Assembly (NCBI GenBank): GCA_029258695.1 | Contig: JARIBR010000069.1 | Coordinates: forward strand, 1 to 38,994 | From: Quadrisphaera sp. | GTDB lineage: Bacteria; Actinomycetota; Actinomycetes; Actinomycetales; Quadrisphaeraceae | Direction of reading: 5' to 3' | Length of the DNA: 38,994 nucleotides | Shown: positions 7,747-16,092 of the stretch, in pieces | How the letters are laid out: each line of letters opens with the position of its first letter | Position numbering within the stretch: position 1 is the stretch's first letter | The notes under the pieces: generated by a model | The model's input: only the letters and a program-made list of their open reading frames with translations | Told to the model about the DNA's origin: nothing | Database searches by the model: none | Made by a program: the position numbers and the translations under genes

Positions 7747-7903
7747 CGCCGACGGGTCGGCCGGTGCGCCGGCGGGGTGGCCGGGCAGAAGAGCGGATCA
7801 CTGGCCCACGCCTCCTCGACGTCGTCGTGTGGGTGTCGTGGCGCACCCGCGCCGCCAGACCCCGCACCGGCGCCGCTCGGCCGCGTCTCGTGACCGCGTC
7901 TCC

Positions 7904-9250
7904 TCAGACGTCACCCACCGCGCGGGGCGCTCCACCGGGCTGCGGCAGGCCGTCCACGTTCCGTCGTGCGAGCTCGCCCACCCGGTCCAGGCTGGCGGCG
8001 ACGGCCGCACGCGCTGGGGCGCTCGGGGGAAGCACCTCGTCGACCAGCTCGACCGCCCGCGCGGCGAACCCCGGCGCTGGGTCGAGGGCGAGCCGCGGCG
8101 TGCCGACCAGGGCCATGAGCCCCTCCACCTTGCCCTGCGTGGCCAGGGTGATCGCCGGGACGCCGTGCACCAGCGACATCACCGCCAGGTGCATGCGACC
8201 CGTGACGCTCACGCTCGCCCGGGCCGTGAGTCCTCGGACCTGGGCGGGGGAGAGCAGGTCGCGCACGAGGTGCACCCCGTCCGCGGCCCCCCGGCGCGCC
8301 AGCTCGTCCATGACCGCCGCGCACGCCGCGGCATCACCCGCGCGCTCGCGCCACACGTGAGGCAGGAGCACCACCCGCAGACCCCGCTGGCGCAGCGCGA
8401 GCACCAGCTCCACGTGGTCCGCCGTGAGGTCGAGGCGTTCGGCGATGAGCCCGCTGACGTTGACCAGGGCCACCGGCTGCGCGTCGTCGTCGCCCAGGAT
8501 CGCCTGCGCCGCGGACGGGTCGAGCGTGCGGGCGGCGAACACGACGTCGGCGCTGGCCTCCACGGGGGCGACGCCGTGGGCCTCCAGCCGCCCGGCCGAG
8601 ACCTCCTCGCGGGCGAACAGCCGGACGCCGCTGCGCGCGGCCCGCGCGAGAGCCCGGAGCGCGGCCCACCGCGGCGAGGCACCCCAGCTGAAGCCGATGA
8701 CCCGCGAGTCCACGCCGGCCCGGGCAGCGCTGGCGACGAGGGTCGAGCGACGCACCGAGGCGCGCAGGGAGTAGGCGCCGTCCATGACGTCGGCGCCGAC
8801 GACGCTGACGTGCGCGGCGCCGGCGAGCGCCCGCCCGTAGGCGCGCAACGAGTCCCGGTGGGCGCGCCCGGAGCCGTACACCAGCGCCGGTGCGTCCAGC
8901 AGCTCGACCCGCTCGCGCAGCGCTGGCGGCAGCTCTGGCGCGGCACCGTCGGGCCCGGAGGTGACGAGGGTCGTGCCCGACGTGGCCTCCAGCAGGGCCT
9001 CGAGCAGGGCCTGGTCGCCGATGTTGCCGCCGCCCGGCGCCGCGAGGACGACGTGCGGGCCCTCGGCGCGCTGCCCGGCGGCCGGTGCGGGCGCTCGGCG
9101 GGCGGCGCGCCGGCCCTCGCGCACCGCCAGGAACACCACGGCGCGGTCCGCCGCGGCCGGGAGCCCGCTGGAGACCCACGCCCGCTCGGCGACCCGGCCC
9201 ACCCGACCCCTCGCCCCACCGCGCCGGCGACCCGGGGCGGAGGCGCTCAC
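7904..9250 (-). CDS. Polysaccharide pyruvyl transferase family protein
   Basis: A 448-residue protein. Around residues 64-85 it has HVVLAAPGGGNIGDQALLEA, the GN-x-GD motif of the polysaccharide pyruvyl transferase family. Near the C-terminus it has SVTGRMHLAVMSLVHGVPAI followed by KVEGLMALVG, the family's second hallmark. These enzymes attach pyruvate from phosphoenolpyruvate as a ketal on a sugar, giving the polymer negative charge; some members act on other acceptors. GTG at 9250 was chosen because it overlaps the flippase stop by GTGA, as in the other junctions of this operon. The N-terminal 60 residues are Arg/Ala-rich and poorly conserved-looking. It is the last gene of the minus-strand operon 12769-7904. 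Confidence 0.85.
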   Translation of the reverse strand: MSASAPGRRRGGARGRVGRVAERAWVSSGLPAAADRAVVFLAVREGRRAARRAPAPAAGQRAEGPHVVLAAPGGGNIGDQALLEALLEATSGTTLVTSGPDGAAPELPPALRERVELLDAPALVYGSGRAHRDSLRAYGRALAGAAHVSVVGADVMDGAYSLRASVRRSTLVASAARAGVDSRVIGFSWGASPRWAALRALARAARSGVRLFAREEVSAGRLEAHGVAPVEASADVVFAARTLDPSAAQAILGDDDAQPVALVNVSGLIAERLDLTADHVELVLALRQRGLRVVLLPHVWRERAGDAAACAAVMDELARRGAADGVHLVRDLLSPAQVRGLTARASVSVTGRMHLAVMSLVHGVPAITLATQGKVEGLMALVGTPRLALDPAPGFAARAVELVDEVLPPSAPARAAVAASLDRVGELARRNVDGLPQPGGAPRAVGDV

Positions 9251-10755
9251 GGCCGCTGCGTCGGGTCGCCGGCCACCGGGTCGTCGGCCACGGGGTCGCC
9301 GCCACCGCGGCGCCGCAGGTGCGTTCGCATCGAGAGGACCTTTCGCACGTCGGACTTCAGGGAGGGCCACGCCAGGACCACGAGCGCCGCGACCACGAGC
9401 GTCGCGAGGGTGCCGAGCAGCAGCCGGGTCAGGTGGGCCTGTTCCGGGAGGGCCACGGTGGCCCCCCAGGAGGCGGCGCCCGCGAGCGCCGCCACGAGCC
9501 CGGTCCGCAGGCCGTTGCCGAGCATCGAGCGCACCGGAGCGTCGGTCACGCGCCGCAGCCACAGCAGCGACGCGGGCCACGCGAGCACCATGCCGCCGGC
9601 GTAGGCCAGCGCCGCGCCCTGCAGGCCCCACTGCGCCCCGGCCACGGTCGCCGCCGCCATGAGCGGACGGGTCATGAGGGCGAGCTGCAGGTGCCGGCGC
9701 GTCTGGCCCGTCGCCAGGTACACCCAGTAGCCGGCGTAGCTCGCGGCCTGGAACCAGCCCGCGACGAGCAGCACCTGGAAGATCGAGACGGCCTCGGACC
9801 ACTGCGGGCCGATGACCAGGCGGATCACCGACGGCGCCTGCGCCAGCAGGGTGGCGAAGACCAGGCCGACGGCCATGAGCAGCGCGAGCTGCCCGGCGAG
9901 CAGGAAGCTCGCGAAGCGTTCACGCTGGCCCACCAGCCGCGAGAGCACCGGCAGCGCCACCCGGGTCGACGGGGCCTGCATCTGGAGCAGCGGCATCGTC
10001 ACCAGCTGGGACGCGCGGGTGAACAGGCCCACGCTGGCCGGTCCCAGCCGGATCCCCAGGGCCAGCGGGGCGGCGGACGCGATGACCTGCGTGAGGAGCT
10101 GGGAGCCCAGCAGCGAGGAGCCGTAGCCGATGAAGGAGCGCACGGAGGCGCTGCGGTCGACCCAGCCGGGACGCCACGGGTGGGAGGTCACGAGCAGCAC
10201 CTGCGTGACGGCCTGGGCACTCAGCTGCTGGCCGGCGAGCGACCAGTACCCCGCCCCCGCCAGAGCCATGGCGATCCCGACGACCACCCCGGCGGCCTGC
10301 CCGGCGACCTCCGCGGTGGACAGCGCCCCGAAGCGCAGGTGGCGCGAGTGCATGGCGCGGTACTGCGTCGAGACGCCGTTGAGGACGAAGGTGCCCGACA
10401 GGGCGATGGCCAGCAGCACCAGCCGGTCGTCGTCGAAGACCATCGCCAGCAGCGGCGAGGCGGCGCACAGCAGCCCCGCGAGGACCACGCCGATGCCCGT
10501 GTTGATCCAGAACAGGTTGTCCCGCTGGCCCTCGCTGAGGGTCTTCGCGGAGATCGCGGCGGAGGAGAGCCCGAAGTCCCGGAACAGCTCGCCGTAGCCC
10601 ACGATGACCACGACGATGGCGACGAGGCCGTAGTCGGTGGGGGAGAGCAGGCGCCCGAGCACCGCGATGCCGGCCACCTGGATCACCAGGCGCAGCCCCT
10701 GGGCGGAGAACGTGATGGCGGCCCCGCGCGTGGCGGCCCGTCCGAGGCTGCTCAC
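9247..10755 (-). CDS. Wzx-type polysaccharide flippase (MOP superfamily)
   Basis: A 502-residue integral membrane protein with roughly a dozen hydrophobic helices. The N-terminus (GAAITFSAQGLRLVIQVAGI, then LLSPTDYGLVAIVVVIVGY) and the RDFGLSSAAI, TQYRAMHSRHLRF and YGSSLLGSQLLTQV segments are typical of the lipopolysaccharide/exopolysaccharide transporter branch of the MOP superfamily. It would move the undecaprenyl-linked repeat unit across the cytoplasmic membrane. The start GTG (10755-10753) overlaps the stop of the upstream glycosyltransferase by four bases, and its own stop overlaps the pyruvyl transferase start in the same way, so the genes are probably translated in sequence. The C-terminal tail (GGGDPVADDPVAGDPTQRP) is hydrophilic and repetitive. 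Confidence 0.9.
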   Translation of the reverse strand: MSSLGRAATRGAAITFSAQGLRLVIQVAGIAVLGRLLSPTDYGLVAIVVVIVGYGELFRDFGLSSAAISAKTLSEGQRDNLFWINTGIGVVLAGLLCAASPLLAMVFDDDRLVLLAIALSGTFVLNGVSTQYRAMHSRHLRFGALSTAEVAGQAAGVVVGIAMALAGAGYWSLAGQQLSAQAVTQVLLVTSHPWRPGWVDRSASVRSFIGYGSSLLGSQLLTQVIASAAPLALGIRLGPASVGLFTRASQLVTMPLLQMQAPSTRVALPVLSRLVGQRERFASFLLAGQLALLMAVGLVFATLLAQAPSVIRLVIGPQWSEAVSIFQVLLVAGWFQAASYAGYWVYLATGQTRRHLQLALMTRPLMAAATVAGAQWGLQGAALAYAGGMVLAWPASLLWLRRVTDAPVRSMLGNGLRTGLVAALAGAASWGATVALPEQAHLTRLLLGTLATLVVAALVVLAWPSLKSDVRKVLSMRTHLRRRGGGDPVADDPVAGDPTQRP

Positions 10756-11846
10756 GCCCGCGGCGCCGTGCTCGCCGCAGGCCGGGCACGTGGCCGGCGC
10801 GGCCGCCCCTCGGTGATCTCGCGGGCGCGGGCGTAGGCCGCCCGGTAGCGGGCGCGCTGGGCCGACCCGCTCCTGGCGTCCAGGCGGGGGCGCTGCGCGG
10901 GGCGCTGCGCGGTGGCGTCCAGGGCGACGGCGAGGACGGACGCGTCGAGGTCACCGTCGTACTGCAGCACCCACCCGGGCCCCACCTCGTCGGCCATCGC
11001 GGTGTTCGTCGGTGATCGCGGCACGAGCACCGGTCGGTCCAGCGAGAGCGCCGCCAGCAGCGCACCGGAGTTGTGCATGCCGCCGAGGTAGGGCAGGACC
11101 ACCAGCTGGGCGCGGCAGATCTCGTCGACCAGCACGTCGTCGCCGACGTAGGCCAGGGTCGCGCTGACCCGCGGGTCGGCGGCCGCGGCGCGCTCGACCA
11201 CCTCCCCCTGGCCCGGGTGGGGATGACCCACCACCGACAGGTGGACGTCCGGCGCGCCGCGACCCGGCGTCCCGGCGAGGTCGGCAAAGGCCTCGAGCAG
11301 CGCCGGCACGCCCTTGTAGGGCCGGATGATCCCGAAGTGGAGCAGGCGCCCCGGCTCGCTGGCGCGTCGTGGGTGGTGGCCGTAGAGCTCGCGATAGTGG
11401 CCGTGGGCGATGGGAAAGGTCTCGGCGTCGTCCGCGAGGCCCGGAGTCGCCGGTGCACGAGCGTCGGCGGTGTCGAGCCGCACGACCACGCTCACCTGGC
11501 CCGTCAGGCGCTCCAGGGAGCGTTCCTCCGCGAGGGAGCCGGCCTCGTGGGGGCTGAGGTTGTGGGCGGTCCACACCAGCGGGGTGCGCGTGAGCCGCAG
11601 GCGCAGCAGGAGCAGGTCGAGCAGCCGTCGCTTGACCACCTGCAGCCAGGGGCGGGCGCTGTCGCGGACGAGCAGCTCGGGCCAGTGCACGTGGAGCACG
11701 TCGTAGCGACCGGCCAGGGCGAGCCGCCAGCTGAAGAAGCGCAGCGTCGCGCCCTCCGGTGCCGCCTCGAGGACGAGGTCCACGTATCCGCTCGCCGCGC
11801 GCGGCGGACGCAGGCTGTGGAGGACGACGAGGTGGTCCCCGGTCAC
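10752..11846 (-). CDS. Family 4 glycosyltransferase
   Basis: A 364-residue GT-B glycosyltransferase. It starts with VTGDHLVVLHSL, has the helix YDVLHVHWPELLV and RTPLVWTAHNLSPHE in the acceptor half, and LLHFGIIRPYKGVPALLEAF followed by VVLPYLGGMHNSGALLAALS in the donor half. The usual E-x7-E pair is not obvious: the second motif has SGALLAALSLDRPVLVP. The fold is clear but the catalytic details look divergent. GTG at 11846 overlaps the upstream hydrolase stop by GTGA. It probably builds the lipid-linked repeat unit that the next gene's flippase exports. Confidence 0.85.
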   Translation of the reverse strand: MTGDHLVVLHSLRPPRAASGYVDLVLEAAPEGATLRFFSWRLALAGRYDVLHVHWPELLVRDSARPWLQVVKRRLLDLLLLRLRLTRTPLVWTAHNLSPHEAGSLAEERSLERLTGQVSVVVRLDTADARAPATPGLADDAETFPIAHGHYRELYGHHPRRASEPGRLLHFGIIRPYKGVPALLEAFADLAGTPGRGAPDVHLSVVGHPHPGQGEVVERAAAADPRVSATLAYVGDDVLVDEICRAQLVVLPYLGGMHNSGALLAALSLDRPVLVPRSPTNTAMADEVGPGWVLQYDGDLDASVLAVALDATAQRPAQRPRLDARSGSAQRARYRAAYARAREITEGRPRRPRARPAASTAPRA

Positions 11847-12769
11847 AGCCAGGAGCGGAACGTCGAGATCATGTCGGCGTGGACGGAACCCGGCACCAGG
11901 TGGCCCTGCGCGTGGGTGAGCCGCAGCACCTCGGACGCGACCGGCTCGGCGCGGGCGGCCAGCGCCAGACCGTGGGCGCGCTCGGGCACCACCGGGTCCT
12001 GGGGGGAGGTGACGACCTTGAGCCGCTTGCCGGTCCAGACGTGGCTGGGCAGGCGCGCGGGGTTGCCCGCAGCGACCGCGGCCGGGTCGTCGCCGTAGAG
12101 CGGCCCGATGCGGTCCGGGTCGCGGGCCCAGAGGTCCTCCACGTCGTAGACGGCGTTGGCGAGGTAGGCGCCCCGGGTTCCCCGCACCATGCCGCGGGCG
12201 TAGGCGTACGTCATCAGCGCGCCACCGCCCGAGGTGGCGCGCACGAAGGAGCAGCTGACGCTGAGGACCTCCTCGGCCCAGCGCGCCCACGCCGCCTGGT
12301 GCTCCACGGCGGCCTCGGACGTGAGGGACGCGCCGAAGGTGGGGCAGAGGCAGATGCTGCCCTCGTCGACCGCCAGCATCGCCCCGTAGGCGTACGCGCC
12401 GTCCAACGAGGTGTGGTCGCTGCCGAAGGGCGGGTAGAACCACACGGCGCTCCCGGGCAGGTCACCCTTCAGCGGCGCGCCCCACGGCAGGTACAGGCGG
12501 GCACGGTCGCCGCCGAGCACCACGTCGACGCTCTCGTAGGGAGTGCGCCCGACGCGCGTGGTGCGGGTGGCGGAGCGGGCGACCTCCCCGGGCAGGCGCG
12601 GCGCCGGCGCGGCGGCGGTGCCCCCTGCGGTGGTGGCCGCGGCGCCGCTCGCACCGGCGAGCCCCGCAGCGCCGAGGACGGCGAGACCGCCACCGGCGAG
12701 GACCGTGCGCCGGCCGACCGCCCGCCGGGTCGTGCTCGCTCGTGCTGGTGCGCGTGCGCTCAGGCTCAC
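11843..12769 (-). CDS. Tat-exported alpha/beta hydrolase
   Basis: A 308-residue protein with a twin-arginine signal at the N-terminus (GRRTVLAGGG at residues 19-28 after an Arg-rich start, then an Ala/Gly hydrophobic stretch and a likely cut near residue 45). The mature part fits an alpha/beta hydrolase: a nucleophile elbow ATSGGGAL with Ser180, Asp258 in VVTSPQDPVVP and His290 in THAQGHLVPG. It may be an esterase or a depolymerase acting on the exported polymer. The GTG at 12769 is preceded by GAGGGGA, and the longer open frame upstream would bury the signal. It is the first gene of the operon, with a promoter at 12831-12860. Confidence 0.8.
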   Translation of the reverse strand: MSLSARAPARASTTRRAVGRRTVLAGGGLAVLGAAGLAGASGAAATTAGGTAAAPAPRLPGEVARSATRTTRVGRTPYESVDVVLGGDRARLYLPWGAPLKGDLPGSAVWFYPPFGSDHTSLDGAYAYGAMLAVDEGSICLCPTFGASLTSEAAVEHQAAWARWAEEVLSVSCSFVRATSGGGALMTYAYARGMVRGTRGAYLANAVYDVEDLWARDPDRIGPLYGDDPAAVAAGNPARLPSHVWTGKRLKVVTSPQDPVVPERAHGLALAARAEPVASEVLRLTHAQGHLVPGSVHADMISTFRSWL

Positions 12770-12830
12770 CGGGTCCCCTCGTGCGTGGGTGCGCGGCGAT
12801 CCGCACCGTGCGTGGACGTTTGTCCGGGGG

Positions 12831-12860
12831 AACCTAACCGCCCCCGCCCGGGCCGTGCAA
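12831..12860 (-). promoter_or_regulatory. Candidate promoter of the hydrolase-GT4-Wzx-PST operon
   Basis: On the minus strand TTGCAC (12860-12855) and TAGGTT (12836-12831) are 18 bases apart. The predicted transcript start is near 12824, about 55 bases before the hydrolase GTG. The TAGGTT box stands out from GC-rich flanks. Confidence 0.45.
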
Positions 12861-12959
12861 GGGTCGGACGCGACACCGCCGCCGCGACCACACCGGGGCG
12901 CGCGGCTCACGGCGGTGTCGTCCACGGTCGGTCGCGCTGAGCAGCAGGAGGTGTCGCAG

Positions 12960-14351
12960 GTGGCGTCGATCGCCGTCGTGTCGCCGGCGCCGCGCGCTCG
13001 GGTCCGCGGGGACGTGGACGTCGTCGTCGAGCTGCGGCTGGACCGTGGCGGGGAGGCCGACGCCGCCCCGGGCGAGGTGGAGGTGGTCATCGGTCCGGCG
13101 GGGAGCGGGACGCGGACGGCGTCCCGGGTCGTGTACGGGGGTAACGGCGGGGACGGCGGGGGCTCGCGGGGTAACGGCGGGGACGGCGGGGGCTCGCGGG
13201 GGGACGGCGGGGAGCTGCGCCGGTACCGCTACCGGTGGGACACGACGCACAAGCTCGCGCACCCCGACGAGGACGCCCCGGGCGACGCCCTCTTCTGGAT
13301 CACCGCGACCGTGCCGGTCGGCGGTGTGCTCCTGCGAGCGCCGTACGTGCCCGTCGTCACGGCCAACGCGGCTGACACGGCCACCACCGACGGCTCGGCC
13401 ACCACCGACGGCTCGGACCCGGACGCCACCGACGGCTCGGCCACCACCGACGGCTTGGACCCGGACGCCACCGACGGCGAGCCCGCGGAGCGCTCGGCGC
13501 TGACGTCAGGCGCCGAGGACCCGGGGGGTGGCTGGCGCGAGGACCTGGCGTGGAGCGCCGACGTCTCCGGGTCGATCGCGCGGTGGGAGGCCAGCCACTC
13601 TGCGGTGGTGGGAGCCCGGGCCGCGACCCTCGTCGACGACCCGGTCCTGGGAGCGTCACGACGCGTCGTGCGGGTGGTCGTCCCCGACGCGATGGCCGAC
13701 GACCCGGACCAGCCCACGGAGACCACGGTGCGGTTCCAGGCCTCCAGCCCCCAGGTGGTCCGCGAGGGCGACGAGCTGTGCGTCGGCTTCGCCGTGCTGC
13801 TCCCGCGAGGCTTCCCCACCGTCTACCCCACGGGCGATCCGGCCAACCCCCGCGGACCCGAGGGCACCGGCTACGTCGCGCTGTTCCAGGTCTACGGCCC
13901 GCCGTACCGGCAGGGGGCGCCGCTGGTGCTCCACGCCGACCGGCGCACCGAGGCCGACCCGCTTGACGAGCTGACCATCCGCGGCAACGAGCTGAACCCC
14001 GGTGATCCCGAGGAGCTCCTGGCGCTGCCCTACCGGCGCGGGGTCTGGACCGACGTGGTGCTGCGCATGAGGGTCTCGAGCTTGATCACCGACGGCTGGG
14101 TCGAGACCTACGTCAACCAGGGGGAGTCGCGGGAGGTCCGCGCCCTGCCGCTCGCCGGCGTCGGGGTGCGCGTGCCGCGGGTGATCCTGCGAGAGGACTC
14201 GCGAGAGCACCGCACGGACCTGCAGGTCTACCGGGTGAAGGGCCGCATCCCGTCGGTGGGCGTGTGGTTCGCCGGCCACCGGATCGCCCGGACGGTGGCG
14301 GAGGCGGACCCGCGCTCCCACGCCGGGAGCCGACCCCGGAGCACGTCGTGA
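12960..14351 (+). CDS. Heparin-lyase-I-like polysaccharide lyase domain protein
   Basis: A 463-residue protein. The N-terminal ~90 residues (VASIAVVSPAPRARVRGDVD) look like an Ig-like or bacterial fibronectin-type beta-domain, interrupted and followed by two low-complexity inserts (Gly/Asn/Asp-rich near residues 60-82 and Asp/Thr/Ser-rich near 140-175). The C-terminal ~270 residues match the layout of heparin lyase I-type polysaccharide lyases: TVRFQASSPQVVREGDELCV, VALFQVYGPPY, GVWTDVVLRMRVSSLITDG, WVETYVNQG and VYRVKGRIPSVGVWFAG. GTG at 12960 has AGGAGGTG six bases upstream. No signal peptide is visible, which is odd for a lyase expected to meet an exported polymer. Its stop overlaps the next gene by GTGA. 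Confidence 0.7.
   Translation: MASIAVVSPAPRARVRGDVDVVVELRLDRGGEADAAPGEVEVVIGPAGSGTRTASRVVYGGNGGDGGGSRGNGGDGGGSRGDGGELRRYRYRWDTTHKLAHPDEDAPGDALFWITATVPVGGVLLRAPYVPVVTANAADTATTDGSATTDGSDPDATDGSATTDGLDPDATDGEPAERSALTSGAEDPGGGWREDLAWSADVSGSIARWEASHSAVVGARAATLVDDPVLGASRRVVRVVVPDAMADDPDQPTETTVRFQASSPQVVREGDELCVGFAVLLPRGFPTVYPTGDPANPRGPEGTGYVALFQVYGPPYRQGAPLVLHADRRTEADPLDELTIRGNELNPGDPEELLALPYRRGVWTDVVLRMRVSSLITDGWVETYVNQGESREVRALPLAGVGVRVPRVILREDSREHRTDLQVYRVKGRIPSVGVWFAGHRIARTVAEADPRSHAGSRPRSTS
13141..13200 (+). repeat. Perfect 30-bp tandem duplication in the lyase gene
   Basis: Positions 13141-13170 and 13171-13200 are identical, with a partial third copy after them. The repeat is in frame and gives the Gly/Asn/Asp insert (GNGGDGGGSR units). 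Confidence 0.9.
13379..13483 (+). repeat. Asp/Thr-rich in-frame repeats in the lyase gene
   Basis: Units encoding ATTDGS and DPDATDG alternate. An 18-bp unit is repeated at the start and a 42-bp unit follows twice with one or a few changes. This is an acidic flexible linker between the N-terminal beta-domain and the lyase domain. Confidence 0.8.
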
Positions 14352-15061
14352 GCGCGACGGCGGGCGATCCACCGAGGGCCGAACCGGCGGGGGACGATCC
14401 GGCGACCGGCGCAGGGCCGCGGCGCCGGGGCCCGAGCCGGCGGACCTTGCTCGTCGGCGGCGCTGTGGTCGTCGTCGGCGGGGCCGGAGCCGGGGCCGCG
14501 CTCCTCTCGCGCCCCGACGAGCCGCCCGCGCCGGTCGACCCACCGGACCCCGGGCCGACGACCACCGCGGGGCCGCCGGCTGAGGCGCCGCTCCGCGCGG
14601 TGCTGGCCGAGGCCGAGGCCACCGCCGGGCTCCGGATGCTGGGCAGCCCGTGGGCGCGGTGGGCCGGCCGCCCTGACGGCTCGGAGGGGGAGGAGGCGTC
14701 CGGCTGGGACGGGCTGTACGTCTCGTGGCTGTTGCGCGCCCACGGCGGCGACCCGGCGGCGACCGCTCCGGCCGACCTCATGGCGCTGGTGCGGACCAGC
14801 GGCCAGGTCGGGGTCGAACCGGTCCCCGGGGCGCTCGTCTTCTCCGACCGCGGGCTGGGCGACGACGCGGTCGAGCCGGAGGAACCCGCCCGCGTGGGCA
14901 TGGTCACCGCGGTGGTCGGTGGCTCGGTCGTGCAGGCCCTCGAGGGCGACCACCCGGCGTCCCTGCCGCACTCCGAGCGGTTCGTCCGCCGCGTGGCCCG
15001 ACCCGGCCCGGGCCCCGTCCTCTTCGCGATGCCCCGCTACGCCCCCGACGAGAGGAGCTGA
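14348..15061 (+). CDS. Membrane-anchored CHAP-like protein lacking catalytic residues
   Basis: A 237-residue protein with an Arg-rich start and a single hydrophobic segment (RTLLVGGAVVVVGGAGAGAA), either an anchor or a Tat-like signal, then a Pro/Thr linker. The C-terminal domain follows the CHAP/NlpC-P60 amidase pattern: GWDGLYVSWLLRAHGG, PVPGALVFSD, ARVGMVTAVVGGSVVQALEG. In active CHAP domains the first motif is W-C-A-x-F-V-S-W and the third H-V-G-I-V. Here the Cys position is Asp121 and the His position is Arg182, so peptidase activity is not expected. It may be a binding or structural protein for the wall or polymer. The start GTG overlaps the lyase stop by GTGA; the next gene starts six bases after its stop. 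Confidence 0.65.
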   Translation: MSATAGDPPRAEPAGDDPATGAGPRRRGPSRRTLLVGGAVVVVGGAGAGAALLSRPDEPPAPVDPPDPGPTTTAGPPAEAPLRAVLAEAEATAGLRMLGSPWARWAGRPDGSEGEEASGWDGLYVSWLLRAHGGDPAATAPADLMALVRTSGQVGVEPVPGALVFSDRGLGDDAVEPEEPARVGMVTAVVGGSVVQALEGDHPASLPHSERFVRRVARPGPGPVLFAMPRYAPDERS

Positions 15062-15067
15062 GGACCG

Positions 15068-16036
15068 ATGGTCTCGATCAGCGTGGTCCTGCCCGTGCAC
15101 GACGACGCCGAGCACCTGCCCGCGGCGATCACGGCGGTCCTCGGTCTGCGCGGGGTCGACGTCGAGCTGGTCCTGATCGACGACGGCTCGAGCGACGCCA
15201 GCGCCGACCTCGTCACCGCGGCCGGGCGCGAGCACCCCCGCGTGACGGCGATCGTCCTGCCCGCCAACGTCGGGGTGGCGCGGGCCCGCGAGGCGGGGGT
15301 TCGGGCCGCCACCGGGGAGTGGGTCTGGTTCGTCGACTCCGACGACTCCTGGGACCCCGGGTCAGCGAAGGCGCTCCTCGCGGCCTCCGGAGGAGCGCGG
15401 ACCGACGTCGTCGTCGCCGCGGCACACCTCGTGCCGGCCTCCGGGGGCGGGGGGCGGCGCATCGGCCCGCAGGTCCCGGGCACGCTCACCGGTCGCGACG
15501 CGCTGGTCGCCCTGCTCGAGGGCACGCTGACGGGGCACCTGTGGAACAAGCTCTTCCGCCGCGACCTGCTCCTGGGGGCGACGTTCACGCCGGCGCGCAC
15601 CCAGTCGGACCTCGCGCTGGTGGCTCAGGCGCTCGCGAGCGCTCGCGAGGTGGCCCTGAGCGACGCGGTCGTCTACACCTACCGCAAGCGCCCCGGGTCG
15701 ATCATCACCTCGGCCGGGCGCCGCGCGGAGTCCCTCGAGCTCGTCGAGGCAGCGGTGGTCGGGGCGGCACACCGAGCCCGCCCCGCCGTGCCTCGTGGTG
15801 CGCTGACGTACTTCGAGACCCGGTACGTGGTGCTCTCGGGCCTCAAGGACGCCGCCGTCGGCTACTACGACGCGGGCGAGCGAGCGGCCCTGCGGGCCCG
15901 GCTCCGGGCGCGGATTACGGCCCGGGCGCTGCTCACCCTGGCCGCCCGTCGTGACGGCCGTCGCCTCGCGCTGGCCGTGGCCGCCAAGGTCTCCCCGCGC
16001 CTGCACCGGCGTCTGCTGGCGCTGGCCGACCGGTGA
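15068..16036 (+). CDS. Family 2 glycosyltransferase
   Basis: A 322-residue GT-A enzyme starting directly with SISVVLPVHDDAEHLPAAI, then VELVLIDDGSSDASADL, ANVGVARAREAGVRAATGEW and the metal site VWFVDSDDSWDPG. The middle carries LTGHLWNKLFRRDLL, frequent in GT2 enzymes that work on teichoic acids and capsules. It probably adds a sugar to the lipid-linked repeat unit. ATG at 15068 has GAGG four bases upstream. It is the third gene of the plus-strand operon that starts at 12960, six bases after the CHAP-like gene. A strong hairpin follows the stop. Confidence 0.9.
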   Translation: MVSISVVLPVHDDAEHLPAAITAVLGLRGVDVELVLIDDGSSDASADLVTAAGREHPRVTAIVLPANVGVARAREAGVRAATGEWVWFVDSDDSWDPGSAKALLAASGGARTDVVVAAAHLVPASGGGGRRIGPQVPGTLTGRDALVALLEGTLTGHLWNKLFRRDLLLGATFTPARTQSDLALVAQALASAREVALSDAVVYTYRKRPGSIITSAGRRAESLELVEAAVVGAAHRARPAVPRGALTYFETRYVVLSGLKDAAVGYYDAGERAALRARLRARITARALLTLAARRDGRRLALAVAAKVSPRLHRRLLALADR

Positions 16037-16040
16037 GGCG

Positions 16041-16086
16041 GGCGCCGTCCCGGGCCCTCGACGAGAGCCGCGCCCGGGACGACGCC
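16041..16086. terminator. Bidirectional hairpin between convergent genes
   Basis: The 15-bp arm at 16041-16055 pairs with 16072-16086 with one mismatch around a 16-nt loop; the inner nine bases GTCCCGGGC/GCCCGGGAC are perfect. It fills the 56-bp gap between the GT2 stop (plus) and the STAS gene stop (minus), so it can end both transcripts. Confidence 0.7.
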
Positions 16087-16092
16087 GCGCTC

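Noticed and set aside
7205..9604. Plus-strand open frame of 799 codons
   Set aside because: Most of it is antisense to the pyruvyl transferase gene and has no domain; only its first ~60 codons look membrane-like, noted as a possible remnant.
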